A DNA stretch of 64,000 nt, from contig CM060953.1 of assembly GCA_030765055.1 (NCBI GenBank), positions 190,625,147 to 190,689,146 on the forward strand. Reading direction: 5' to 3'. Each line of letters begins with the position of its first letter. Positions within the stretch are counted from its first letter, which is position 1. The notes under the pieces were generated by a model. It was not told where the DNA came from. It did no database searches and saw only the letters and a program-made list of their open reading frames with translations. The position numbers were made by a program, and so were the translations under genes. Positions 11,263 through 24,088 of the stretch are shown piece after piece. Origin of the DNA: Mantis religiosa (lineage: Eukaryota; Arthropoda; Insecta; Mantodea; Mantidae).

Positions 11263-12000
11263 ACTGCAGTTAGCGATTTTTATGCAACCGTGCCTTAATG
11301 TATTTGAAATTCATAGCTGACTATAACGCAGCCTTCTGACATCTCCAAATATGTGCTGTGACCAAGTGCTTACTATTAAGTTAACAGTTCTACAACTCTG
11401 ATACTTTTAGATGGTTCAGTTGGTAGAAGTGTATACTCGTGAAACATCTGTTTCCTCGAAACTCTTTGATGAATTGGCATTGTTCTTGTGTTGTAAGATC
11501 CTCAAATAATCCTGGTACAAAGTAATATTACGTGAGACGTTGTTAGTATCCATTTAACTTGGATTTACCCTTTATTTATTATTTAGTTAATGTTCGTTGT
11601 TTATTTTTATTAACTGCAGTTAAGCAGATGTTTTAATGTGACATAATTATGTATACTTCAATACATATGACACAAAACTTAATATAGAACTTTTAATAGT
11701 AAATATGCTTTGACAGTAACAATTTTACACTGCATTTTGAAATTATCACTATTTTAGAATCGGAACAAATTTTATACATTTAACCTTTAGCTGCTCTAAG
11801 TATAAATTCTAGGAATTAAATTTTTATTCCATAAAGATAAATAATGACGTAGGAAGTACTCAAAATAATGCAATAAGACGTATTTTGATGCGTAGGAATT
11901 ACACGAAAAGCTCGCACCAATTGCTTGGTAATATGTCATCGAAAATTTACCCTTTACGTCCAAATAACACGCAAAACCATTTTAAAAACGTTTGGTAGGT

Positions 12001-12970
12001 GTTTATGTACGTATGTGTGTGAGACCAGCCAAACATCATAACTCGCAACTAATATTTGAATAACTGAACAATGGTACTTATATGTAAGTGGCATATTTTC
12101 CTTCCAAGGATGTACTTATGCCACATACAGTAACCAACCTTAACGTCAAAAAAATTGTGACATTTTATGTAAAATATCTCTAAACATTTGAGCGATACAC
12201 CAGGGTTAAATTTACTGGCATGACAAACAAAATATGTTTTTGAAATTTCTGGTAACAGTTTGTGAAACGGCCATTCGGAAAGAGTATAATATAATTTTCT
12301 ATGGCCGATAAATCATAACATATCAAAAGCCTTGTTTAAACATAGTTTACAACATATTTTACATGAATTAAAATTCAGAATCATTCCATCATTTTTCCAA
12401 TTACTTTACAATATGGTTGTGTTTAACTATCCTTTAAGGTTCTTGTATCTCTCTTGTATCCACAAAAAATTCTGTAAGCGTTTTTCTTAAACTTGTAGAA
12501 GATAGATAGATAAGTCTTGGTGAACAGTAGATGTGAGCATAACTTACTCTTATAATCACATAATATCGAGGAGGTTTTCCTTTAGTTCCTTCGGTAGTAC
12601 ACCACGACCAACCTGTGCCTTGTCTCCCATAGATGGCTCTAACTGTCATAAGTTATCGCGAGAAACAAGATTTGTAATAATTAATAAAGTTTTACACCCA
12701 ATTGTATATATGTTCCCATAAACCCCTTAGATTTAGTTCAGTTTTAATACACAAGAGTAACCAGCAGCCACAGGATATAATGAGACAAAATTGAAGGAAA
12801 TAACAATTATTTGTGAGAAAGGAAGTCCACTAAAGTAGACAAAAAGCTGCATTTTTTCGCAGTTACTTTCAATTATTCATTCTAAATTAGATTTCAAAAC
12901 GAATATTCTCCCAGTTTTGACGGGGAACATTAATTTAAATGAGAGTCTTTCATGGCAAAGTTTTCTATTG
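12001..12970 (+). repeat. B-type repeat unit with core 5
   Basis: B units have a diagnostic upstream stretch (GGCATATCTTCCTTCCAAG-like) and a core in which the CCACCAGGACC box replaces the CCGCCAGGAGAGG box of A units. The core motif AGATGGCTCTAACTG is at 12631-12645. Matches 33840-35090, 41400-42000, 47330-49200, 52390-53240 and 60100-60970. No gene. Confidence 0.75.
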
Positions 12971-15009
12971 CCAAAAGTGAAAAACTATAGGTCAAGGATT
13001 ATCAAATTAATGAACACCTTTCTATACTATGTACATGTCTGCTATTTGCATACGGACAGACAGATCCATCACATATTATAACTACATTTATATCAATAAG
13101 ACCTAATAAGATTATCACTGTGAGGTGGTGATTCTTGTTTTTTCTGGCAATTCTAACATTAAAGATTTCAAACTAAAACTGTCCGCTACATCTATATCCA
13201 TATTTCTTTTACAAGAAAGGGAGCTCCATTCTTCCAGAGAGAAACAAACAATATAATGCTTTCAACTACTTTTGAAAACAGGAATACTTAAAATTGTGTT
13301 TCTTTTACATTCATGCAACCAAATTGAACAACTATTTCAGAGGTCACATTTGCCTTCTATGGAAACTTGAGAGACTTTCTTTAACTTAAGGTCTAACTAG
13401 GAAAATGTAGCGGCTGAAAAACAGAATTATTTTAGGGGAGTTTTATATTCTTTATATAATATTTCACCTACGTTTTATCACTAACTATAGAAACATAAGA
13501 TTTACACAATCTCGTGTAAAAATGGAGCCTACAAATTGCAAAAAAAAAAAAACATAAGCTGCCCTTACATTCAAACTTAACTTACAAATAATATTTTCTA
13601 ATGTATCTAGAACAGCATTTGAGATCTTATATTACTAATACATTAAAGATAATTTACTACCTTTCAGCTTAAAAATCTACATCTAAATCTATATTTGGTC
13701 AAAATTTGTACCGCTTTTAAACCCATGTTTGTAAATATACTGCAAAATTATAAATCAGGACTTGACAAAAGGCGTACGCAAATTGGATAACCATTCTAAC
13801 ACCAATGACTATTCCTAAAGCTAGCAGCATTTTTAAAAGCTACCCTTATATCATTTTAGCCCGTGTAAGAAATATACTCGCTGGTCCATGAAGGTACAAA
13901 TTTGTGTACTTGGTAAGTATTACGGGATACCACAAAACTATATGATGATATTACTCAACAAGTTATGTACTAATTGGCAGAATTTGCTCAATCCGAACAA
14001 AACTTTGCATATTTACTCTATATGTGTTATAAATAAAATTTACTGGCTGAAATATTTCCAGGAGATTCAAGATTTAATGTTAAGTCAATACCACAAGCTT
14101 ATCTTAAGCTTTGAGTTCCTAAGGCAATTTAATTATACACAAAACGATAACCAAAAATACGGCTCAGAAAATCCCACATTTATGTAAAGGGATTAATTGA
14201 ATATAATGGATTACAGGTTTCATAACAATATTGTACGAAGCCTTAAACTTTTATTCCACTTAACCACCAAAAATCATTTTGAGAAAATCCTTGTGTGTGC
14301 ATGTGTGTCCGGACGGCGTAGCTCACAACCGATATTACCAATAACTAAAACATGGTTGGTACTTAAGTAAAATATCTCGCATGTATATATCTGGACCAGC
14401 TCCAAAAACTATTCTCTATATCTACAAATCTGTGCCATTTTATATATGCCTTCTCTAAGCATCTGATCCAAACACAAATTTATTAAACGTATTATCGTTA
14501 TGTTATCCAGGAGGCGTTCTTTTAGTTTTATCAATTGTCCGCCAGGGAGGCGCTTACTGACTCTGCCTTGCTCTCCATAGATGGCCCTAGCTGTAATAAC
14601 TTATCACGTTAGACAAGATTTGCAATTATTTACAATGTTTTTATATAAGTCGTGCCTATCTTCTTCTTATACTCCATAGATTATACTTTGTTTCATCCTC
14701 TGAAAGTAATTAGCGTCTAGAATTTATATACAGACAAACCCGGAAAACAAACTTCTGTTTGTGAGAAGGGAAGTGCTCGAAAATGCTTATATAACTGCTT
14801 TTTTTCAAATTAAGTATCATCGAAATATACCAATCCTTATACATTTTTTCCTAGTTTTGTTGATTAACAAGTCTGAATATTGAATTCACATACTTTTCTC
14901 TACTCAGTATCTTTACCAACTCTTACTTCTCGATCCAAGATATGAACATCATATTGCAACTGTCTTTTTGGTTCTAGTGAAGTCCAGGTTTCCTGCGACA
15001 GTAAAATAT
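12971..15009 (+). repeat. A-type repeat unit with core 6
   Basis: A-type unit directly following a B unit, the order seen again at 34-35/43 kb, 49-51 kb and 53-55 kb. The core has AGATGGCCCTAGCTG at 14579-14593. The open frame at 13888-14187 overlaps repeat sequence that is interrupted in other A units, so it is not called as a gene. Confidence 0.75.
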
Positions 15010-16075
15010 TTTATTATGTGTTTCAAGTGGGAAGAGTTCTCGCCTGTAGCGAATCAAATGCCTTATAGCTCTCACCGTTGTCACCTCGTTCTGTTTTATA
15101 ATAATGCAGTTGTTGAAATCACAATTGGAACATGGATATTCGAATATTACGCAAATGGTTTATATATTTAGTTTAAGGTTAATTAAAGCTTATTACTTAT
15201 TGTTCTAATACAACGAAAATACCAGCGGTGCATTTATATAGCTGTGAATGTTACTTACGTTAAGAGATAATTCGTCACTGTCATTGTCTTCAACGTCTGA
15301 GTACTGCAAATTTATGACAGGTTCTAAAATCTCGTTACGTGCTATTTCCTTACAAAACTGGTCTTCTTGTAGTTTATCTGATGTCTCACGCAGTTTTCAC
15401 AGTGTTGTTGTGTTCCTTTTGAATTTCTTCGTGAATAACTCGTTCAAAGTCAGTCAGTTTAAAAGTATTATTTCTGTTTGCGATATAATTTGACCCCACA
15501 TTAACTCTATCGTAAGGGAGAAGAAGTACTGTATCTCATTCTCATTTTTATGGAAGAGTAACTGCTGCTTTGAACCCAAGAATAAATAGAGATTACGAAA
15601 CATTCATAAACAAAGATATAAATAACCAGACACGTTCTGTCAGAGCAGCAGGTAGTGTATTGTTTCATCTCGTCAAATTTAACAAACACCTTGGCTTATT
15701 CAAAGTACATATTTCTTTTACCAAATCATGTACAATATTTACGTTTCAGTTGAGTAATTTCAAATATACGTTCACGCATACATGCCAACCAATTATGATA
15801 TTCACTACACTGCTTACGTCGCAATGCATTGTTATAATATAATGACATCTACTTATTTATTTGTATTTGGAAATCTATTAGAGCTAAAATTATGGGGTTT
15901 TCACGGTTATGTTAAATACATTACTCTCTCTTTCCTCATGTGTCAGTTTTTGCAAAATCTGAGTTTTTGTCTTAGCGCGAATTGTATTAGAGGTTTATTA
16001 GTTTGCATCTCGTCACATACCACATAGGGTAATGTAATACGACAACACCGCAGTACTCCGATTGGTTGCTTACCT
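15010..16075. mobile_element. Orphan 1.07-kb insertion of unknown type
   Basis: The flanking repeat reads continuously without this segment: about 14980-15010 and 16080-16130 together correspond to about 5745-5830. The inserted DNA matches nothing else in the window that I can see. It contains a minus-strand coding-like stretch, described separately, and several short open frames. No terminal inverted repeat or target duplication is evident, so it may be a mobile element, a captured gene fragment or a piece of the older locus missing elsewhere. Confidence 0.55.
15259..15530 (-). pseudogene. Coding-like segment of unknown protein with possible splice donor
   Basis: On the minus strand two adjoining frames read as ordinary, charged protein. 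The first (about 15530 down to 15390) includes TDFERVIHEEIQKEHNN. After a one-base frame change near 15385-15393 the second includes EDQFCKEIARNEILEPVIN and an acidic SDVEDNDSDELSLN end. Directly after that end comes GTAAGT (15258-15253), a good splice donor. An acidic, coding-like end followed by a donor suggests an exon of a spliced gene or of an intron-containing transposase. The frame break suggests decay. I do not recognise the family; the acidic C-terminal style is common in DNA-transposon and nuclear proteins, which is no more than a hint. Confidence 0.45.
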
Positions 16076-17100
16076 AGTAGCTGATTCCTACGACATTCCT
16101 TTGAAATTCCCTTCTCTTTCAAACGCCAAATGATAAATTAGACACAGAATTTAATGTTCTCTGAAACTAGAAAGGTCCCGTTATGTTAGTATACATTAGA
16201 TTTATATATAGATTAATATGTCCACAATATACCAATAGATTTTGCAATTATAGTTTCCTAGAAGCTAATTAAAATATGCGATGCCAGATAAAATCTTGTG
16301 AATATACGCACTAGATCTTCATATGAACTTCTCTGACATTTTTCGAGCTATTCCGAACTTTATCTATTTCAAGTAGAACCTTATAATTATTTGTTTGTTA
16401 ATTTATTAATTAAGTTTGCAAAAAGATATGGAAATTTTGATTTCATTGCCAAGAGCTCTAAAATGTACACTGACGTTCCATTGAAGATTGTACTTATAAT
16501 AAAATGTATCCAAAGAGCAAGAAGTATTCCCCAAATATTTCACACTACAAAAAATCCAACAGACAAAAGTGTTCTGACAAGATCTAAAGTTCTTACGGTT
16601 CTTACTTCTGGAGCTATGCCACCTGCACAAAATGTACCTTTCCTGAAACAAATTTTGTTATTTTATATAAAATATCTCTTTCTATTTGTACGAAACACAT
16701 TGTATTTAATAAAATTGTATAACAAACAATGTCTATCTGGAATTTTCTGGTAACAGCCCCTGACACCAGCTCATTCTATATGATCTTCTATATTTGATAA
16801 ATCATAAGATATAATTAAAATGTTTTACTTATGGCAACCTGTTTGCTCATTAATAATTTCCAAGTTACTCGCAGCGTTTATCTACATATTTCCAAAACAT
16901 ATTTAAATTGCTTGTTTCTTATGATTCCGTGGTAAGAAAACTAAATTTGAAAGAGGTTTATTGCTTCCCGCTTTTTAAACATTTAACTGTTACTTCGATT
17001 TTCTGTATACCCCTTGTTACGTACAATGACACTATTTCTGTAAACGTTTATCCTAAACGTACAGTAGATAGATACCTAAGTCTTTGTAGATGAGATGAGT
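16076..17100 (+). repeat. D/E-type repeat unit
   Basis: Matches 3150-4090 and 55290-56000 in the same orientation, including the TAAACGTACAGTAGATA-like stretch at the end. The open frames at 16391-16753 and 16406-16651 lie on repeat sequence and are not conserved. Confidence 0.7.
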
Positions 17101-17930
17101 AGACTGAAAAAGTATTATGTTTGTCGGTCCTTTGACATTTTTCTAAATGGAAGAAATTTTGTCAACTTTGAAGCAGTGCATCTAAAACCAGAGACTGGTG
17201 AGGTAACAACGCTGAACGATTGCTTAAGACCATACAATCTGATGGTATATACTTTGAACGTCAGTTAACTGCTTCAGAATACATTTCAAATAATTGTTTT
17301 TCTAAAATAAAACGACGTTTTCCATAAGACATTACATTACTGTGTTTCTTTATGTTACCACACATCGAAAGAATAACTTCTCTCCAATTGTAGTAGCTAT
17401 CTTTCCCAGAAAAAACAGCTTTCAGAGTTAAGAGTCATGGACTCTTCTACATCAGGATCAGTTCTGTAGTCACATTCTTCAATTACTTCTTCGCTTAATT
17501 TGCCTCTGTCTATAAATCATTTGGAAGTTCGTTGAATATCTTCAAAATTTCCTCTGAAGTTACTTTCCTATTTTAGAAAACATTTTATTGATACAGTATA
17601 ATACTTACTAATATGACTGCTCACACGAACACACACATACACACACAAGCACTCACTTTTTCGTATTTGTGGCAGCAAGACAGTAAAATGAAGTTATTTA
17701 CGTGGACAGGCATGCGGAGATGGCTTTATACTGATGAACTATCAATGGCTGAAGAACCCTTCCCACTTGAAAAAGCTAAACAATAAAATAATAACAAACT
17801 TATGTAACCATTAACAATACTGCCACATACAAAAATGTAAGTTTGGGTTACTTTATATCCCAGCACGGCTGTACTTGTTTTAACAAAAGCTTTTTGGTAT
17901 GCACGTGTGTGTGTGTGTCCGAACTGCATA
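17101..17930. repeat. D-type extension with acidic-ORF relic and short CA track
   Basis: Matches 56010-56870. About 17400-17570 is homologous on the minus strand to the acidic open frame at 56298-56480, but here the frame is broken. A short, interrupted CA tract at about 17620-17655 corresponds to the long CA array at 56542-56595. Confidence 0.65.
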
Positions 17931-18860
17931 ACTAAAAACCGATATTTGCAATAAATAAAACATTGTACTTATATAAGTCCATATCTCCCATTTCTAGAAA
18001 CTATCCACTGCATGAACTAAAATGTGTCATTTTGTATAAAACATCTCTAACCACTTAGTCCAATCTTCAGATGTTTAACCTATTGGCATGACAAACAAAA
18101 TGAATAATTTGAATATTTTGGAAGCAGCTTGTGCAATTCTCTCATTCTGGATGGCTTTTGTACAATTTTATATACTTGCTAGCTCACAAAATATATGAAA
18201 GCATTTTCATTACACCAACATTTAGAGCTTGTTAACATGTTTTAATGTAATTGCGGTTCACAGTTACTCTTTGTTTTTATCTTCAAGTTTCCAATGGCTT
18301 TACAATATTGTTTTTGTTTCCTGTGATTTCCCTGAAATAGAATAGAATTTCAAAAGCAGCATATCGCAATCCGCTCTTTAAACATCTAACCACCATTTGA
18401 GGTTCCTGTATCCTTCTTGTATCTATAGCGAGATGTTTAGTTGAAGTGTTTCTGTAAACGTTTAACCTACACTTATAACAGATAGATAAATAAGCCTCTA
18501 TAGAAGAGTAGACTGAGAAAGTAATGTGAGTATATAATACACTAAGATACTATTATGAACAAATATGGAAGAGACGGTCCTCTATTTAGACCAATTGACT
18601 TGCTCTCCATAGATGGCTCTACCTGTAATAATTAATCGCCAGAGGCAAAATTTGTAAATATATACTAAACTTTAATACAAGTTGTACTTATGTTCCAAAC
18701 ACATACTCTAATTTTAATTGTGTTTATAACTTGAGAGTAACCAGCTACTACGATTTATACAGAGAAAAACCAATGGAAGAAACAATTGTCCATGAGAAAG
18801 GAAAACCTCTAAAGTAGCTATAAAGATATACTTTTTTCCAAATGGAATATGTGTGCCGCA
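17931..18860 (+). repeat. D-type repeat core 7
   Basis: Matches 4105-4440 and then a core with AGATGGCTCTACCTG at 18611-18625. No gene seen. Confidence 0.65.
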
Positions 18861-19500
18861 ATTAGAACATTCTCTTTTGGATGATTAACGTTTGTTGAAA
18901 TAAACATTTTAATTTGGTACACACAAAGTTTACTGAAGGTTCCATTATATTAGTATCAATTAAATGTATTTCTCCACTAACATATCGAAATTATACAAGT
19001 AGGTTTTGTAATTATCATTCTCAGAAACTGATTATATGGTACAAGTAAACTATTGCAGTGCAGAGATCAACTAATTGAAAACTTTTACGCGCCAATGGTA
19101 ATGTGATACATGTATCACTTACGTGTCACTTCGGTCCTTTGCATCCCTCTTGTATGTGCAATAAAATGTGTAATGACACTATTTCTGTAAACATTTATCC
19201 TAAACTTGCAGCAGATAAATGAGTAGACTGAAAAAATGATGTAAGTGTAATAGATAAAAATCAATTATAAACATACAAGCATCGTTTTATTATCACGGAG
19301 CTGGTCTTTTAGTTATTGCAAATGTCGCCAGGAAGGCCATTTACCGACTTTGTCTTGCAGTTCAGAGATGGCGCTAGCTGTAGTATCTTATCAAGAGCAA
19401 CAACATTGCGAATTATTTGCAAAGTCTTATAACAAGTTTCATGTCTGTTCATAGCGTACAGTTTACATTTAAATGCGTTTTACTCCCTAAAGGCAACTAA
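18861..19500 (+). repeat. C-type repeat core 8
   Basis: Core at about 19290-19470 with AGATGGCGCTAGCTG at 19366-19380, only 0.75 kb after core 7, which implies a deletion or a truncated unit between them. No gene seen. Confidence 0.7.
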
Positions 19501-19860
19501 TAGCTCGAATGTATTCTGAGAGAATATCTAACGAATAAAATACTGTGTGTATCAAGTGAAGTCGTCTAAAGCGGATATAATTACATACATATTTCAAGTT
19601 CGTTTCACTGTTGCACTCACGATTTTGCTTTTCCATTTTGTTAAGGATTTTTGTTCTGGGAAATCCTGTTTCGTAAATACCAACTGGAATTTGGTGCTGA
19701 AATATAGCGCCCAGTTGCACTGTTGAACACAAGATCAGTGAAAGAGGCAACTTGATTTGGCTGGGCCACGAGGTGAACAATGTGTCACTTCTCTCACGTG
19801 TGGGATTGCGTAACATAATACTTCACAGGTGGGAAGGAACAGTTTGTCTAAACCTTTGTT
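19501..19860. other. Unassigned 360-bp stretch
   Basis: Beyond about 19600 I see no match elsewhere in the window. A minus-strand open frame of 109 codons (19487-19816) runs across repeat and unassigned DNA and shows no recognisable motif, so I do not call a gene. Confidence 0.4.
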
Positions 19861-21390
19861 TACATAATTTATTTTGATAATGTTTTGCTCCTTAGTAAGT
19901 ACTCACACGATTTTGACCGCAACATTTGTAGTGATATTTATCTTTAAATAACTGAATATGGAGCTTACTCCGTTCCTGAAAATTTTTCTTACTAACACTT
20001 ACTCCTCTACCTGCTCCATGTTAGTAAAGATAAACATTAAGGCACCATTAATTATCTAGTATGTACAAGACAATATGGGAATGAAGTAAGTCAACTGTTT
20101 ATGGGCTGATTGCGATTGTTGTATTTGAAGTTTTCTTTTGTTAGCGTTCCATTTGTGGACAGTAAAATTTTATTGGAATATTCCTACAGGAGTCAAGGGA
20201 TATTTCTAAATGGTTCTTTTCACAGGTCAAACTTAAATTGTGTGTTTCTATATAATCTGCATTTATTGTGCTCCTTCTCAGTTTTTACCGTTTATCAGTG
20301 ATGTAGGAGTCTTTCAGAATGAACAGAACATTCCTATTAAATTGATGCCATGCATTTCATTTGTCATGTAAATATTTTAAACTTATGCATTTTATTTAAA
20401 ATTGTTTTCCTCGTTTTGTATTAATAGATAATTTCGAGAAATGTTACATGAAAAGATTAGTCTGGCGTCTGGATTTTTTTAAAAAACTTCATCTGCATGG
20501 CTGGAGATCATAAACTTAAATAGAAGATGTCCTATTCTACCGGATTCGTTTTAGATTCACAGTAGCACAGACCTTTTCTAAATAAGACAATCACCGTTTT
20601 AAAAGCTCATACCTATTTTAGGAAACATATGAGTATTAACATTTCAAGTGGAATAAATTATTCCTTCAACTTGATGTAAGGATCCAGAAGTAAAATTGAA
20701 AGTTTGTTAAAACAGTTGACTTATGATTCCTCCTCCAATGAGTTACAGTTCATTACTTATATACCAGCTGGCTAAGCTGCTCCTACCAATATAGTTTTAT
20801 ACAATTAACAATTTATACTCTTAACATGATAACATCGGACTCTGTTGTATCTAAGGAAATACTGTAACATGAACATCTTTGGTTTCTCACTTAGCAAGAT
20901 GACTAATGGTGCAGATGTGGCTCTAGACCTCATTTCATCAGGATGTCTATGGAAGAGAGTGAAATAGGAAGGGTTATGCGAGATTTCCATAATATACGTA
21001 ATTTCCCAAGAGTTTTAGTTGCTATAGACTGCACACATATCCCAATTATATCACCTGGTGGGAATAATGACGAGATTTACAGAAATCGCCATGGTTGGTT
21101 TTCTTTAAATGTTCAAGCTATCTTTGACTCAAAACTTTGTTTCCGGAATGTTGTTCCTAGGTGGCCAGGTTCAGCAAATGATTGCAATGTTTTTAGAAAT
21201 TCTATAATTCATGGACAGTTTGAAGCTGAAGAATTTCCCCGAGGTGTGCTCCTAGGAGACAGTACTTATCGCTGTTGTCATTACTTACACCTACATTACC
21301 GAACGAGCATATAACAGGGCTCACAGACAAACAAGATCAGTTATTGAAAGGTATTTTGGTGTTGTCAGGTTTAAGAATGAAATTAGAGTG
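19861..21390 (+). repeat. F plus H block, copy 2
   Basis: The whole block matches 44475-46000 in the same order and orientation, including about 1 kb upstream of the Harbinger fossil. At about 21385 it passes abruptly into B-type sequence, so the 1.3-kb H tail is missing here. Confidence 0.75.
20943..21382 (+). pseudogene. Harbinger (HARBI1-like) transposase fossil 2, best preserved
   Basis: The longest open copy: 20943-21314 is uninterrupted. It contains VLVAIDCTHIPIISPGGNND, an EIYRNRHGWFSLNVQAI block, PRWPGSANDCNVFRNS and GVLLGDSTYRC. In the family the first two catalytic acidic residues lie in the AIDCTH and LGDS motifs. After TYRC the coding sense continues in another frame (TERAYNRAHRQTRSVIE, then an ERYFG version of the ERSFG motif), so a frameshift separates the third catalytic residue. 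HARBI1-type proteins are usually about 350 residues; only the central-to-C-terminal part remains. Some substitutions are private to this copy, for example PRWPG for ARWPG. Confidence 0.88.
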
Positions 21391-22500
21391 AACTAAGTGG
21401 CATATCTTCCTTCCAAGGATGTACCTAACCCACATACAGTTACCAACCTCTACGTGAACAAATTGTGCCATTTTATGTAAAATATCTCTAAACATTTGAG
21501 CGATACAGCAAGGTTTAACGTATTGGCACGGAAAACAAAATGTATTTTTGAAATTTTTGGTAACAGTTAGCGAAACTGTCATTCTGAAGGAGTTTTGAAT
21601 AATATTCTATGACCAATAAATCGTTAGGCATCAAAAGTCTTGTTGAAACACCGTTTGCAACATATTTTATATGAATAAAGATTCATAGTCATTCCTTCAC
21701 TTTTCCAACGACTTTACAATATAGGTTCCGTTTCCTGTAATTTAGCGGGAATGGAATTGAAATTCAAATGCCGCATATTGTGGTGCACTTTTCAAACAGT
21801 TAACTATCACTTAGGTTTCCTGTATCTCTCTTGTATCTACTAGAGAATGTCTGTAAGCGATTTTCTTAAACTTGTAGCAGATAGATAGATAAGCCTTGGT
21901 GGACAGTAGATGTGAGCAAAACTTACTCTTATAATCACATATTATCGAGGAAGTGTTCCTTTAGATATATCAGTAATCCACCAGGACAGACCTTGCCTCA
22001 CCTCTCATAGATGGCCCTAGCTGTAATAAGTTATCGCGAGAGACAAGACTTGTAATAGTTTATAAAGTTTTGCACCAAATTGTATTTATATTCCCAGAAA
22101 CCCCTTATATTTAGTACAGTTGTACGAAATGAGAGTAAGCAGCAGCTAAAGGACAGGTAATGAGACAAAATTGAAGGAAGAAATAATTGTATATCAGAAT
22201 GGATGTCCTCTAAAGTACATATAAAACTGCATTTTTTCGCAATTGTTTTCAATTATTATTTTGCATTTAATGTTGATCACAAAACGAGTTTTTTACCAGT
22301 ATTGTTGAACAACAATAATTTAAATGAGGCTTTAACATGGCAAAGGTTGCTGTTGCCAAAAGTAAATATTTTTAGGTCAAGAAATATGAAATTATGGAAC
22401 ATTTTTCTGTACTATGCACATGTCTGCTATTTGCATACGGACAGAGGGATATATCACACATCATAGTTACATTTATGTGAATAAGACCTAATAAGATTAT
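21391..22500 (+). repeat. B-type repeat unit with core 9
   Basis: Joined to the truncated H module. Core motif AGATGGCCCTAGCTG at 22009-22023. Matches other B units through about 22460. No gene seen. Confidence 0.75.
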
Positions 22501-24088
22501 CAAAATGATATAGTAATTCTTGTTCTGTTTATGTCAATTCTATCATTAAAGAATTAAAAATAAAGATGTCAGCTACACCAATGTCCATTATTATTTTTCA
22601 AGAGAAGGAATTCCTCCAATCAGTAACAAAATATAGAATACTTCCAACTTTGTTGAAAACAGTGGTACTAATTTTTTTTCTTTTACATTCATGTTTTCAA
22701 ATTACAAATCATTTTCATTAAACAACTATTCACAGGTCACATTTGCTTTATATGGAAACTATGACTTTAGGTCTAACCAGCGGTGTACAGGCTTCCGGCG
22801 ACAGTCAAATTTTTTAAAGTTGATTGCTTTGACATTCCTTTGAAATTGCCTTCTCTTTGAAACGTCGAGTGTTACATTAGACACAGAAGTTAATGTTGTC
22901 TGGTGCAAGAAAAGTCCCATTACGACACTATCCATTAGATTTATATCTCGATTAATATGTGTACAATATATGGTTAGCTTTTGTAATTGTAGCTTCCTAG
23001 AAGCTAATTAAAATAAGCCATGTCAGATACAATCATGTGAATGTACACACTAGATCTTCACGTAGGCTTCTCTTATCTTTTACCCATTAGTCTTACATCT
23101 ATTTCAAGTAGATGCAGATAATTGTCTTGTTGCTAATTTTACTCTAGGTGCAAGGAAAGTATCAGAATACAAGGTGACAACAAATTCTAATCCTTTTTAA
23201 GGATAATTGCATTATAATATAGATATTGTGTTCCCTTTGCATTGTCAAGGGTTACAAAATGTTCTTTCCATTTAAGAACGGTACAGTTATTGGAAAAGTC
23301 ATCCAAATAACAAGAAATATTCCCCAAATAGTACTAAGAACTCTGATAAGTTCTGTAATTATTAAGTGTCTTCTGGTTTATCACCTAAGCAACTATCCCA
23401 CCTCCACAAACTACTCTAATTTTGTCATTTTATATAAAAATCTGTATGTATTTGATCCAAACATATTGTGTTTAAAAATTTGCATGACAAACATAATGCA
23501 CATCTTCAATTTTTTAGAAACAGCCTCATAAATCATCTCATTCTGTATGACTGTTATCTGACTTTCTATATTTTTTATTTATAAGATATAAAGTAATTAC
23601 GACCCTATTTTTAAACATCTATATGTCACTTTGATCCTCTGTATCCCCCTTGTGTGTGCAATAAAATGTGTAATGCCATTACTTCTGTAAACGTTTATCC
23701 TAATCTTGCAGCAGATAATAAATGTGCCTTTGTAGATGAGGAGAATAAAAAGTAATGTGATTGCAACACATTTCCATATTATGAACTGTTACGCAATATT
23801 GTAATATCGAGAATTTGCTCTTTTAGTTATATCGAGTGACCGAAAGGAGAGACTTTTACCTACCGTGTTTCACTGTCCAGAGATAGCGCAACCTGTATAA
23901 TGATAGTGCGAGGAAGTTCGGGAATTATTTACAAATTCTTATAACAAGTGGTACTTATGACCATGCCGCAAGGTCCATATTTAATTGTGTTACACAGCAT
24001 GAGGTCAACTAGTAACTAGAATGCATATTGAGACAATATCGAATAAATAAAGAACCTTGTGTAGCAGGTGAAGTCCTCTAAAGTTAGA
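22501..24088 (+). repeat. C-type repeat unit with core 10
   Basis: Resembles 5740-7000; the core at about 23815-23960 has a degraded motif AGATAGCGCAACCTG at 23881-23895. Contains the recurrent 22970-23100 segment. No gene seen. Confidence 0.65.

Larger units (their letters stand above)
10195..12000 (+). repeat. H module, copy 1 (Harbinger fossil plus 1.3-kb tail)
   Basis: Begins with a segment shared with 20845, 31985 and 45450, contains a Harbinger transposase fossil (10300-10740), and continues with a tail of about 1.3 kb that matches 32530-33840 and 46000-47290. The tail contains heat-shock-element-like dyads and a TATA-like sequence, listed separately. The same order of parts in three copies shows that the whole module was duplicated as a block. 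Confidence 0.75.

Noticed and set aside
13888..14187. 99-codon plus-strand frame
   Set aside because: It lies on A-unit repeat sequence that is interrupted by stops in the homologous units at 1800-2130 and 54260-54650.
19487..19816. 109-codon minus-strand frame
   Set aside because: No domain or motif, and part of it lies in a repeat; kept only as unassigned DNA.
20805..20990. Minus-strand 61-codon frame, also at 45405-45590
   Set aside because: It is conserved only because it lies opposite the duplicated Harbinger block; it has no motif.
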